Below the pieces are notes generated by a model. That model worked only from the letters and a program-made list of their open reading frames with translations, did no database searches and was not told the origin of the DNA. DNA of 64,000 nt from Streptomyces longisporoflavus (GTDB lineage: Bacteria > Actinomycetota > Actinomycetes > Streptomycetales > Streptomycetaceae). How positions within the stretch are numbered: the stretch's first letter is position 1; each line of letters opens with the position of its first letter. The position numbers and the translations under genes were made by a program. The DNA lies in the NCBI RefSeq assembly GCF_014649775.1, contig NZ_BMTR01000020.1, positions 1-64,000 of the forward strand. The letters are read 5' to 3'. Positions 33,638 to 41,498 of the stretch are shown in pieces.

Positions 33638-34830
33638 TGACCCTGCACCTGAATCTCACCCGGCGCACCGGAGCGGTCATCGCCGTCGGTGCCGTCGTCG
33701 CCGCCGCGCTCGCCGGCTGCGGCGGCGGCAGTGACGCCCGCGAGAACGAAGCGCTCGGCACCAAGGGCATCAAGAAGACCGCCGAGCCCAAGGCGGCGCC
33801 CGGCCTCCCCGGCATGCCGCCCCTCCTGGACCCCAAGGACGTCTACGCGGCCGACCGCCCGGGCAAGCTCTCCCCGGTGGTCAAGGACTTCCCCTCCCGT
33901 GTCTACGTCCCCAACACCAACACCAATACCGTCTCGGTCATCGACCCCAAGACGTACGAAGTGATCGACACGATCGAGGTCGGGATCCAGCCCCAGCACG
34001 TCGTCCCCTCCTGGGACATGAAGACGCTCTGGGTCAACAACAACCGCGGCCACTCGCTCACGCCCATCGACCCGAAGACCGGCAAGGCGGGCAAGCCGGT
34101 CGCCGTCCACGACCCGTACAACCTCTACTTCACGCCCAACGGCAAGTACGCGATCGTGATGGCCTCGATGGACCGCGAACTCGTCTTCCGCGACCCGCAC
34201 ACCATGAAGGAGGTCAAGACCGAACCGGTCAGCTGCTACGGCGTCAACCATGCCGACTTCTCGGCGGACGGGCGCTACTTCATCGTCTCCTGCGAGTTCT
34301 CCGGCGAACTCCTCAAGGTGGACACGGAGAAGATGAAGGTCATCGGCCAGCAGAAGCTGCCCTTCAAGGGCGCCATGCCACAGGACGTGAAGATCTCGCC
34401 CGACGGCAAGACCTTCTACGTGGCCGACATGATGGCCGACGGCATGTGGGTCCTGAGCGGCGACAAGTTCGACAAGCCGAAGCTCCTGCCCACCGGCAAG
34501 GGCACCCACGGTCTGTACATCAGCCGCGACTCACGCGAGATGTACGTGTCCAACCGGGGCGAAGGCACCATCTCCGTATTCGACTTCCCCAAGAACAAAC
34601 TCACCAAGAAGTGGAAGCTCCCCCAGGGCGGCAGCCCCGACATGGGCGGGGTCTCGGCGGACGGCAACACCCTGTGGCTCTCCGGCCGTTACGACTCCGA
34701 GGTGTACGCCATCGACACCCGCACCGGAGTCCAGACCGCCCGCATCCCCGTCGGCGGCGGCCCGCACGGCCTCGCGGTCTACCCGCAGCCCGGCCGCTAC
34801 TCGCTCGGACACACGGGAATCTTCCGCTGA
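33637..34830 (+). CDS. YncE/YVTN-type beta-propeller lipoprotein
   Basis: 397 residues from ATG 33637, sharing one base with the stop of the preceding gene. Signal peptide with LAGC lipobox (Cys28) and a short Lys/Pro spacer, then a seven-bladed-type propeller with recurrent motifs such as RVYVPNTNTNTVSVID, YLYFTPNGKYA-like, MYVSNRGEGTISVFD and VYAIDTRTG. Propellers of this kind act as binding platforms rather than enzymes. Coupling to the NodB-fold lipoprotein suggests a joint role at the cell surface; the ligand is unknown. Confidence 0.88.
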   Translation: MTLHLNLTRRTGAVIAVGAVVAAALAGCGGGSDARENEALGTKGIKKTAEPKAAPGLPGMPPLLDPKDVYAADRPGKLSPVVKDFPSRVYVPNTNTNTVSVIDPKTYEVIDTIEVGIQPQHVVPSWDMKTLWVNNNRGHSLTPIDPKTGKAGKPVAVHDPYNLYFTPNGKYAIVMASMDRELVFRDPHTMKEVKTEPVSCYGVNHADFSADGRYFIVSCEFSGELLKVDTEKMKVIGQQKLPFKGAMPQDVKISPDGKTFYVADMMADGMWVLSGDKFDKPKLLPTGKGTHGLYISRDSREMYVSNRGEGTISVFDFPKNKLTKKWKLPQGGSPDMGGVSADGNTLWLSGRYDSEVYAIDTRTGVQTARIPVGGGPHGLAVYPQPGRYSLGHTGIFR

Positions 34831-34837
34831 GTGAATA

Positions 34838-34853
34838 CAGCTGAATTCAGCTG
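34838..34853. promoter_or_regulatory. Perfect 16-bp palindrome CAGCTGAATTCAGCTG
   Basis: Lies 8 bp after the propeller gene stop and about 90 bp before the GH25 gene, flanked by near-direct repeats GCTGAGTGAATAC and GCTGAGTAATAC. The spacer-free symmetry suits a dimeric regulator; a hairpin with no loop is unlikely to be a good terminator. Function inferred only. Confidence 0.5.
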
Positions 34854-34943
34854 AGTAATACAACGGTTGACCATCACGGCGAACGGGCACCAAAGGGGTA
34901 GATCGACCCTCCCCCCACTGCTCCGCCGCCCAGGAGGCCGCCC

Positions 34944-35495
34944 GTGCTCAAAGGCATCGACGTCAGCTCGTACCAGTCCACCTTCGACACGGACGGCATC
35001 TCTTTCGTCATCATAAAAGCGACGGAGGGTCGTTCGTACGTCAATCCGCGACTGACCGCACAGACGAAGCGGGCGCGGGACGGCGGCTGCGTGGTCGGCT
35101 TCTACCACTTCCTGTGGCCGGGGAACATCAAGGCCCAGGCGGAGTACTTCGTCAGCAAGGCCCCTGAAAAAGCGGGGGACTTGCTGGCGGTGGACTGGGA
35201 GTGGACGGGCGAGCACACGCGCGCGAGCAACGCGGAGAAGGACCGCTTCATCAAAGAGGTGAAGCGGCTGCGTCCGAACCACCGGGTTCTGTTGTACGCA
35301 AACCGCGATTTCTGGCTCAACTACGACACCACGTCGTACGCGGGCGACGCCCTCTGGATCGCCGACTACGTGACGGCGGGCAAGCCGCGCATCCAGGCGA
35401 AGTGGCGTATCCACCAGTACACGTCCTCGCCGCTGGACAAGAACGTCGCGGACTTCGCGAGCGAGGACGCGCTGCGGGACTGGGCCAAGCCCTAG
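34944..35495 (+). CDS. Small GH25 (lysozyme/muramidase) family protein without signal peptide
   Basis: 183 residues from GTG 34944, with AGGAGG about 6 nt upstream. The GH25 barrel is recognised by GIDVSSYQ, IIKATEG, GFYHFLWPGN, the catalytic DWEW (Asp-x-Glu) and YTSSPLDKNVADFA at the end. Family members hydrolyse the MurNAc-GlcNAc bond of peptidoglycan. It is slightly shorter than usual and starts directly at the catalytic domain, with no secretion signal and no wall-binding module. This suits a cytoplasmic or holin-dependent lysin, or a toxin-like protein. No phage genes surround it. Confidence 0.9.
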   Translation: MLKGIDVSSYQSTFDTDGISFVIIKATEGRSYVNPRLTAQTKRARDGGCVVGFYHFLWPGNIKAQAEYFVSKAPEKAGDLLAVDWEWTGEHTRASNAEKDRFIKEVKRLRPNHRVLLYANRDFWLNYDTTSYAGDALWIADYVTAGKPRIQAKWRIHQYTSSPLDKNVADFASEDALRDWAKP

Positions 35496-35522
35496 CGTCC
35501 CGCGCCGCCCTCGCCGGCCGAT

Positions 35523-36182
35523 TCAGGCGCGCCACTCCGGTGTCCGCTCCTGTGATGCCGAGTCCAGTGCCTTGCGGATCGCTTCCGTGTCTGCCGCGAG
35601 GCCGTAGACCGGGGTGCCAGGCTGTTGGCGCCAGGAGTTGTCCTGGCCGCCGTTGTCGACGGTGTCGAAGCCGATTTCGTCGATGAGGTCGCGTACGACC
35701 TTCTTGGCGGCCTCGTCGTCGCCGGACACCGGGAGCGCGACGCGGTCGGGTGCGCCCTTGGGGCGGGGCTTGTCGAGGATGTCCCCGGCGTACGTGCCGT
35801 TGAAGGCCTTGATCACCGGGTGGCCGATCTGCCGCTCGGTCCAGCGGCTCTCGGTCAGGCCCTCCTCGATCTCGGCGATCTTCCCGTCGCGCTGCTGCGG
35901 GTAGTAGTTGCCGGTGTCGATGACCGCGAGGCCGTCGGCCGCGCCGTCGAGGAAGCCCGCCGGCAGGTTCGGTACGGCCTTCAGGGGGATCGTCACGACG
36001 ACGACCTGCGCGCCCCGCGCGGCCTCCTCGACCGTCACCGGCGTCGCGCCGGTTTCCTCGGCGAGGGCGGTGAGGGTGTGCGGACCCCGGGAGTTCGCCA
36101 CGGAGACGTCGTGGCCGACCGCCGTGAACCGCCGGGTGAGATTGCCGCCGATGTTGCCCGCGCCGATGATGCCGATCTTCAT
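35523..36182 (-). CDS. NADP(H)-binding oxidoreductase, F420-dependent NADP reductase-like family
   Basis: 219 residues from ATG 36182 with GGAAGG 9-10 nt upstream. The N-terminal Rossmann motif GIIGAGNIGGNL and the following VANSRGP place it in the coenzyme F420-dependent NADP oxidoreductase superfamily. A conserved DTGNYYPQQRD and PVIKAFNGTYA follow. Whether it uses F420 or another substrate cannot be read from the sequence. Probably a single-gene unit; the next minus-strand gene ends 112 bp upstream. Confidence 0.85.
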   Translation of the reverse strand: MKIGIIGAGNIGGNLTRRFTAVGHDVSVANSRGPHTLTALAEETGATPVTVEEAARGAQVVVVTIPLKAVPNLPAGFLDGAADGLAVIDTGNYYPQQRDGKIAEIEEGLTESRWTERQIGHPVIKAFNGTYAGDILDKPRPKGAPDRVALPVSGDDEAAKKVVRDLIDEIGFDTVDNGGQDNSWRQQPGTPVYGLAADTEAIRKALDSASQERTPEWRA

Positions 36183-36294
36183 GACTCGCGCCCTTCCGTG
36201 GTTCGTTCGCCTGGGTCGTAACGGAGCCAACCTCCGGAACGGGTGAGGTATTCCGGGCCGGGTGGTTCCGGCTGGGCGGTCGGCCGCTCGGATC

Positions 36295-37350
36295 TCAGAG
36301 TTTCACCACGATCTTGCCTGTGTGGGTATTGGACTCCATCAGGCGGTGCGCGTCCTGTATGCGGTCGAGGCCGTCGAAGACCTCGGCGATCGGCGGCCGG
36401 AAGGCTCCGTCGCGCAGCCCATGGTTCAGGAACGCCGTGGAGCGGCGGCGGCCGCCCGGCGTGGTGGTCAGGGCGAAGTTGGCGTACATGTGGATCTTGA
36501 GGCCGGCGATCCAGGGCAGCTCGGCGGGGCGTGGGTCGAGCCAGCCGTAGACGACGATGCTGCCGCCGTCCGGCACGAGCGCCTCGGCCAGGGTGCGGAG
36601 GCCGGGACCACCGAACGCGTCGAAGACGAGCTCGACACCGCGCCCGCCGGTGAACCGCTTGACCTCCTTCACGACGTCCTCTTCGTCCGTGACGACGACG
36701 TGCGCCGCGCCGATGTCGAGGAGTTGCCGCTTCTTCGCCTCGGTGCGCGTGGTGGCGACGGGGACGGCTCCGATGCGCCGGGCGACCTGGATCGCGGCGG
36801 TACCGACGCCGCTGGACGCGCCGGTGATCAGGACGTGGTCGCCGGGCCGCAGTCCGCCGGTCTCGATCATGCCGCCGTACGCCGTGGTGTAGGTGAGCCA
36901 GGCCGCGGCGCCGGTGACCGCGTCCACGTCGGCGGGGCGCGGCACGACGGCCGACGCGGGCAGGACGACGCGGTCGGCGTACACGCCCTGTGTGCTCATC
37001 TCGATGCCAGGTCCGGTGAACACCGTGTCGCCCGCGGTGAATTCGGTGACGCCCTCGCCGGTCTGCTCGACGATGCCCGCGGCTTCATAGCCGAGCCGCG
37101 AGCCGGGCACGGTGGCCTGGTAGTAGTAGCCCCCGGAGCGGAAGAGGGCTTCGGCGCGGTTGAGGCCCAGTGCCTCGACCCGGATGAGGACCTCTCCGGG
37201 GCCCGGCGCCGTCAGCTCCACCTCGCGGATTCCGAGGACTTCGGGGCCGCCGATCTCGTCGAAGAAGACGGTGCGGGCGGTGGTGGGTGTCGTTGCCTCG
37301 CGCTTCGTTGTGCCGGTCGTTGCGGTGATGCTGCCGGTCGTCGTTGTCAT
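36295..37350 (-). CDS. Quinone oxidoreductase-like (zinc-free MDR) dehydrogenase
   Basis: 351 residues from ATG 37350, with a Thr-rich N-terminal extension of about 25 residues. The GroES-like domain (PGPGEVLIRVEALGLNR) and nucleotide-binding domain with ITGASSGVGTAAIQVARRIGA are typical of NADPH:quinone reductases of the medium-chain dehydrogenase superfamily. Structural and catalytic zinc-cysteine motifs are absent. Divergent from an AraC regulator with 101 bp between starts, so it is the probable target of that regulator. Confidence 0.9.
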   Translation of the reverse strand: MTTTTGSITATTGTTKREATTPTTARTVFFDEIGGPEVLGIREVELTAPGPGEVLIRVEALGLNRAEALFRSGGYYYQATVPGSRLGYEAAGIVEQTGEGVTEFTAGDTVFTGPGIEMSTQGVYADRVVLPASAVVPRPADVDAVTGAAAWLTYTTAYGGMIETGGLRPGDHVLITGASSGVGTAAIQVARRIGAVPVATTRTEAKKRQLLDIGAAHVVVTDEEDVVKEVKRFTGGRGVELVFDAFGGPGLRTLAEALVPDGGSIVVYGWLDPRPAELPWIAGLKIHMYANFALTTTPGGRRRSTAFLNHGLRDGAFRPPIAEVFDGLDRIQDAHRLMESNTHTGKIVVKL

Positions 37351-37451
37351 GCCGGGAACGCTATGCGGGCCGTGTGAGACGTTCCATGCCTGTCGATCTC
37401 GAAGTTATGCCCGTTCGTATCGCCGATTGCGGATCGCGCTACCGTACGGAC

Positions 37452-38384
37452 ATGGACGTACTCAGCGACGCGATCGCGGTCATGCGGACGGGGCGCCCGC
37501 ACTCCTCCCGGACGTACAGGCGCGGCCCCTGGGGCATGCGGTTCCACCCGTCGAACGGCGCCGGATTCCATGTCGTCCTGCAGGGTTCCGCCTGGCTGCT
37601 TCCGGCCGGGGACGGCGCGCAGCCGGTGGCGCTCGGGCCCGGTGACGTCGCCTTCCTCGCGCACGGGCGGGGGCACGGCCTCGCGAGCGAACCCGGCGTA
37701 CCGCTGGAGGAGTTCACCCCGGAGCCTGACGGTTCCCGGCCGAGGACGCGGCAGGACGACAGTGAGGGCGACGGCGCGGCCACCGTGCTGCTCTGCGGGG
37801 CCTACCAGCTGGACCGGGCGCGCGCCCACCCGCTCCTCGCCGAACTGCCCGAGGTCGTGCACCTGCCGGCCAGGGTCGGTGAGCACCCCTCGCTGCGCGC
37901 CGCCGTCGAGCTCCTCGGCGCCGAACTCGCGGACGCGCAGCCGGGGTCGGACGCAGTGGTCCCCGCGCTGCTCGACACGATGCTGCTGTACATCCTGCGG
38001 GCGTGGTGGCTGCGCGAGCGGACCACCGGGCATCCTGCGGGCTGGGCGGCGGCGCTGCGGGATCCGGCGGTGACGGCCGCGCTGGACGCGATCCATGACG
38101 ACCCCGCGGGCCCGTGGACGGTCGAGGAACTCGGGGCGCGGGCGGGTCTTTCCCGTGCGGCGTTCGCCCGGCGGTTCATGGCGACGGTGGGGACGCCCCC
38201 GCTCGCCTACCTGACGTGGTGGCGGATGACGACGGCCGGGCGGCTGCTGCGTGAGGAGGATCTGCCGCTGCGGCAGGTCGCCGAGAGGGCGGGGTACACC
38301 TCCGAGTTCGCCTTCTCCAGGGCGTTCAAGCGGGAGTTCGGGGTGGCGCCGGGGCAGTACCGGAAGCTGCGGGCCGCCGGGTAG
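37452..38384 (+). CDS. AraC-family transcriptional regulator (cupin_6 type)
   Basis: 310 residues from ATG 37452. The N-terminal cupin-like ligand domain (about 1-165) is followed by a C-terminal AraC double helix-turn-helix (about 215-308), including AGLSRAAFARRFMATVGTPP and AERAGYTSEFAFSRAFKREF. Divergent from the quinone oxidoreductase-like gene, the most likely target by the usual logic of this family. Confidence 0.93.
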   Translation: MDVLSDAIAVMRTGRPHSSRTYRRGPWGMRFHPSNGAGFHVVLQGSAWLLPAGDGAQPVALGPGDVAFLAHGRGHGLASEPGVPLEEFTPEPDGSRPRTRQDDSEGDGAATVLLCGAYQLDRARAHPLLAELPEVVHLPARVGEHPSLRAAVELLGAELADAQPGSDAVVPALLDTMLLYILRAWWLRERTTGHPAGWAAALRDPAVTAALDAIHDDPAGPWTVEELGARAGLSRAAFARRFMATVGTPPLAYLTWWRMTTAGRLLREEDLPLRQVAERAGYTSEFAFSRAFKREFGVAPGQYRKLRAAG

Positions 38385-38470
38385 GCCGTACGCGAAGTGG
38401 TGTGTGACGCGGATGGCTGGTGTGACGAGGGGCACAGGAACGCGTTTGCGGGTGCGGAGAGATACGTGGT

Positions 38471-39166
38471 GTGAGGCCTACTGAACTGGGAGATGGCATC
38501 CATGCACGTATCCGGGCAGGTGAGCGCGAGGCGTTCGGGGAGTTGTACGAGGCGTACGCGCGGACGGTCTACAACCACGCGCTCCGGCTGACCGGCAACT
38601 GGTCGACCGCCGAGGAGGTCATGTCCGAGACCTTCCTCGCGGCCTGGCGTACCCGTGACCGGCTCGAACCGGGCGGCGGTTCGCTCAAGCCGTGGCTGCT
38701 CGGCATCGCCACGCACAAGGCGCAGAACGCCAACCGCGGCCTGCGCAGACGGCTCGCCTTCCTGCACCGGCAGCCGCCCCCGCCCGACGTGGCGGACTTC
38801 TCGGAGGAGTCCGCGGGGCGGCTGGACGACGCGCGGCGGCTCGCCGCGGTGCACGGTGCGCTGCGACAGCTGCGCCGCCCCGAGCGTGAGGTGCTCGTGC
38901 TCTGCGTGTGGTCCGGGCTCGATTACGCGGAGGCCGCCGAGGCGCTGGGCATACCGGTCGGCACGGTGCGGTCGCGGCTCTCGCGGGCCCGCGCACGGCT
39001 GCGGCGGCTCAGTGAGGACGGGGGCGGCGGGCTCGGTGGGGTGGGTGGGGCTTCCGCGTCAGAAGTACGGAAAGCGAAGAAAGTTACGGAACCGCTCCGT
39101 CGTCGCGGAGAGGTAGAGAGTGAGGCCGCGTTCGCGGCCCTGCCCCTGCGGGAGGAATTCCGATGA
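38471..39166 (+). CDS. ECF-type RNA polymerase sigma factor
   Basis: 231 residues from GTG 38471, with GGAGA about 11 nt upstream. Sigma70 region 2 (about 10-80: FGELYEAYARTVYNHALRLT, SETFLAAWRTRD, WLLGIATHKAQN) and region 4 (about 120-170: LRRPEREVLVLCVWSG, EALGIPVGTVRSRLSRARAR). A C-terminal tail of about 55 residues, Gly-rich then charged, is longer than in most ECF factors. It overlaps the next gene by ATGA, a typical arrangement for a sigma factor and its membrane partner. Confidence 0.93.
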   Translation: MRPTELGDGIHARIRAGEREAFGELYEAYARTVYNHALRLTGNWSTAEEVMSETFLAAWRTRDRLEPGGGSLKPWLLGIATHKAQNANRGLRRRLAFLHRQPPPPDVADFSEESAGRLDDARRLAAVHGALRQLRRPEREVLVLCVWSGLDYAEAAEALGIPVGTVRSRLSRARARLRRLSEDGGGGLGGVGGASASEVRKAKKVTEPLRRRGEVESEAAFAALPLREEFR

Positions 39167-40314
39167 GCGCCGCCACCCCGCCGCCGGGAGAGGCCGAGGC
39201 CGCCGAACTGGCCCGCCTGCTGCCGGAGTCGGACGAAAACGAATGGCAGCTTCCGCCGGGGCGTCACCTTCACCACAAGGACGTCCTGATGCAGCAGATC
39301 GACCGCGACCGCGACCGCGACCACGACACGGCCCGGAGCCGGACCCCGCAGGCCGCCCTCGCCCCCGCCCCCGCAACGCCCCGGCGCCGCCTCCTGCGCC
39401 CCGCGGTGCTGATGCCGGCCGCCGCCGCGCTCGCGGCAGCCGGCGTCCTGCTGGCCACGCTGCCCTCCGACGACACCGACGGCGTCCGTGACATGGGCGC
39501 CGGCGAAGGCGCCACCGCCAACGCGGCCGTCACCCTCGACCGGATCGCGAACGCCTCCCTGAAGGCCGACACCCCGCGGGTCAAGGCCGGCCAGTTCGTC
39601 TACATACGCAGCCTGGTCCGGGGCAACGAGGGCAAGCTGGACGGCAAGGTGAAGCTCGGCGCTCCGTACAAGCAGCAGATGTGGATGTCGCAGGACCCCG
39701 CTCCCGTCACGAACCTCGGCATGATCCGCGAGAGCGGGAAGGGGGCGACGATGCCGGGTCAGGACGTCCCCGTCGAGGCGTCCGCCGTGGACGGTTCGGA
39801 TGACTCGGGGGCCATTCCGGAGGGGCCCGAGCGGCCCACGTACAACTGGCTCGCCTCGCTGCCCACGGACCCCGACGCCCTGTTGAAGAAGCTGTACGCC
39901 GAGACGGAGCCGGCCGACGAGCGGGAGACGAAGGCGCAGGCCGTCTTCGACAAGATCGGCGACCTGCTCGGCCAGACGGTCATGCCGCCGGAGAACGCCG
40001 CCGCGTTCTACAAGGCCGTCGCCAAGCTTCCCGGGGTGACCGAGGTGCCCGACGCGGTGGACGCGGCGGGCCGCCACGGCATCGGGATCACGCTCGATGA
40101 GTCGTCGTACGCGACGCGCAGCGAATGGATCTTCGACAAGAAGTCCTTCGAGTATCTCGGCTCGCGCGGTTACATGACCAAGAACCACAAGCCGGGCGGC
40201 AAGCCCGGCAAGGCGGGCAACCCCGAGGTCCTCTACGGGAGCGACGCGGTCCTGGAGCGCGCGGTCGTCGATCAGAAGGGCATGGAGCCCGAATCCGCCG
40301 GCGAGCGCGGCTGA
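39163..40314 (+). CDS. CU044_5270-family membrane protein, likely sigma-factor partner
   Basis: 383 residues from ATG 39163. A cytoplasmic N-terminus (about 80 residues with an Asp/Arg-rich DRDRDRDHD patch), one transmembrane helix (about 83-105, LMPAAAALAAAGVLLATLP) and a large extracytoplasmic domain of the CU044_5270 family. Genes of this family regularly follow ECF sigma factors and are presumed to modulate them; the N-terminal segment lacks a clear zinc anti-sigma HxxxCxxC motif. Its 3' end overlaps the convergent ABA4-like gene by 43 bp. Confidence 0.85.
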   Translation: MSAATPPPGEAEAAELARLLPESDENEWQLPPGRHLHHKDVLMQQIDRDRDRDHDTARSRTPQAALAPAPATPRRRLLRPAVLMPAAAALAAAGVLLATLPSDDTDGVRDMGAGEGATANAAVTLDRIANASLKADTPRVKAGQFVYIRSLVRGNEGKLDGKVKLGAPYKQQMWMSQDPAPVTNLGMIRESGKGATMPGQDVPVEASAVDGSDDSGAIPEGPERPTYNWLASLPTDPDALLKKLYAETEPADERETKAQAVFDKIGDLLGQTVMPPENAAAFYKAVAKLPGVTEVPDAVDAAGRHGIGITLDESSYATRSEWIFDKKSFEYLGSRGYMTKNHKPGGKPGKAGNPEVLYGSDAVLERAVVDQKGMEPESAGERG

Positions 40315-40721
40315 GTACGGTTCGGGCGCCCGCCCCGCACCGCCCGCAGCAGCAGAAAGAGCAGCAGGCCGAACGGCGAGAGAAGGATCGTCAGGACCAG
40401 GACCGGTCCCGTCACCAGCGGGTGCAGGCCGATGCGCCGAGCCTCGCGGTACATCCACTGTCCGATCAGCAGGTCCCAGGCGATGACCTGGGCCCAGATC
40501 GCGCCCGCCCCGTTGGCGAGTACGAGCAGTTCGCGGAATCCGTCGATGTCCGGGCTGCTGACGGCGGCCCAGAGTTCGGGGAGGACGGGCAGCGCCATCG
40601 CGGTGTAGACGGCGAGGATCGCCGCGAGCGCGGCGGTCGACGAGCTGATCGCGCGCCGCGGGTGGCGGACCCACGAGTCGAACCGCGCTGCCGCCGACCT
40701 GTCACGGGCCCTCGCCGCCAT
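40272..40721 (-). CDS. ABA4-like (DUF4281) small membrane protein, possibly N-terminally truncated
   Basis: 149 residues from ATG 40721 (GTG 40748 possible). Three to four hydrophobic helices are visible. The segment FRELLVLANGAGAIWAQVIAWDLLIGQWMYREA, positions about 60-92, and LVTGPVLVLTILLSPFGLLLF are hallmarks of the ABA-deficient-4-like family of unknown bacterial function. The first about 22 residues (MAARARDRSAAARF) look like antisense of the adjoining plus-strand frame rather than family sequence, and the first membrane helix expected in the family seems to be missing. Overlaps the 3' end of the CU044_5270 gene on the opposite strand. Confidence 0.6.
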   Translation of the reverse strand: MAARARDRSAAARFDSWVRHPRRAISSSTAALAAILAVYTAMALPVLPELWAAVSSPDIDGFRELLVLANGAGAIWAQVIAWDLLIGQWMYREARRIGLHPLVTGPVLVLTILLSPFGLLLFLLLRAVRGGRPNRTQPRSPADSGSMPF

Positions 40722-40986
40722 GGGGCGCCTCGGGCACGGGGCGTTCACGGAACTCCTCGACGAGTACGCCGACGCCGCCGAACTGATCGCCCGCGCCGAC
40801 CTCGGCTATGTGGGCCGGCGGGTGGCGGTGGAGGACTTGGTGGAGAGCGTGGTGATCGGCACGGTCCTCGGCGAGGCGGTCTTCAACGCGATGCGGCGCT
40901 TGGCGCATGTGGACGCGTCGGCCCGGATGTACGGGGTCGGCGGAGCGGGGGCGCTCAGCGGCGAGGGGGAGGCGGCGGCAACCTAG
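40720..40986 (+). CDS. Unidentified 88-residue reading frame, possibly a gene fragment
   Basis: From ATG 40720 the frame reads protein-like sequence (TELLDEYADAAELIARADLG, VESVVIGTVLGEAVFNAMRR) with low Arg content, unlike a shadow frame, and ends in a Gly/Ala-rich tail. I do not recognise the family. The frame continues upstream to a stop at 40606 with sequence antisense to the ABA4-like gene. It looks like the C-terminal part of a larger protein whose 5' part was lost at a junction near 40.7 kb. Confidence 0.35.
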   Translation: MGRLGHGAFTELLDEYADAAELIARADLGYVGRRVAVEDLVESVVIGTVLGEAVFNAMRRLAHVDASARMYGVGGAGALSGEGEAAAT

Positions 40987-41243
40987 GCGCGGGCCGACAA
41001 CCTGCCGAGGGGCGCCTGAAGTTCGGCCCGGGCCCCGTCGCCTCGACGGCCCGTACGAACGCGGCGTGGGCGGCGTCCCCGTCGTTCGGGTCCTTGGTGC
41101 GTACGTCGGTCAGGTCGAGGAGGCCGAGCAGGCCCTCTGACCGACCCCTCTTCGCCGAGTTCGCCCCCGTACTGCGGGAGGGCGATGCCGGCGTCGATGA
41201 ACGCGGCGTCGGCTGCCCTGCGCCCTTCGAGCGCGGCGCGCAT
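40987..41243 (-). pseudogene. Frameshifted gene fragment, family not recognised
   Basis: Minus-strand translation reads MRAALEGRRAADAAFIDAGI and further to LPQYGGELGE from 41243. After a frame change near 41140-41160 protein-like sequence resumes (EGLLGLLDLTDVRTKDPND, then HAAFVRAVEATGPGPNF). A further frame change gives APLGRLSARA near 40990. At least one frameshift is needed to join the parts. It is a decayed gene lacking its 5' end, which abuts the ABC fragment on the other strand. Confidence 0.4.
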
Positions 41244-41245
41244 CG

Positions 41246-41425
41246 CCGGAGCTCGCGGCCGGTACGACGCACGCGCTGCTGCTGCGCGACGGGCGTGCGC
41301 TCGCCTCCGGCCGCGTGGACGACGTACTGACCGGCGACCAGGTCAGCAAGTGCTTCGACCATCCGGTGCGGCTCACGCGCACGGAGGGGCGGTGGAGCGT
41401 GCGGGCGGTGCGGCACACCCGCTGA
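41246..41425 (+). pseudogene. C-terminal fragment of an ABC transporter ATP-binding protein
   Basis: The frame from 41246 reads PELAAGTTHALLLRDGRALA and then VDDVLTGDQVSKCFDHPVRL to a TGA at 41425. 'THALLLRDGRALASG' is the typical segment after the H-loop of ABC ATPases. Walker A, signature and Walker B are absent and no start codon serves this piece. It is the last about 59 residues of a deleted gene. Confidence 0.6.
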
Positions 41426-41427
41426 AC

Positions 41428-41471
41428 ACGCGGAAGGGGCCCGGCACGCGCGTGCCGGGCCCCTTCCGCGT
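41428..41471. terminator. 44-nt perfect palindrome, bidirectional terminator
   Basis: The two arms (20 nt each, beginning ACGCGGAAGGGGCCCGGCAC) are fully complementary and the central GCGC is itself symmetric, so the entire 44 nt is a palindrome. It stands between the ABC fragment stop (41425, plus) and the EF-hand gene stop (41499, minus). The retained strength suggests it serves the EF-hand gene. Confidence 0.85.
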
Positions 41472-41498
41472 ACTGCCCCTGCTTACGTGTCCGGGCCC

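Noticed and set aside
34838..34853. EcoRI-like site/palindrome as a transposon end or attachment site
   Set aside because: There is no integrase, transposase, tRNA gene or second copy nearby to support an attachment or insertion role.
34944..35495. GH25 gene as evidence of a prophage
   Set aside because: No capsid, tail, holin, integrase or terminase genes surround it; neighbours are ordinary chromosomal genes.
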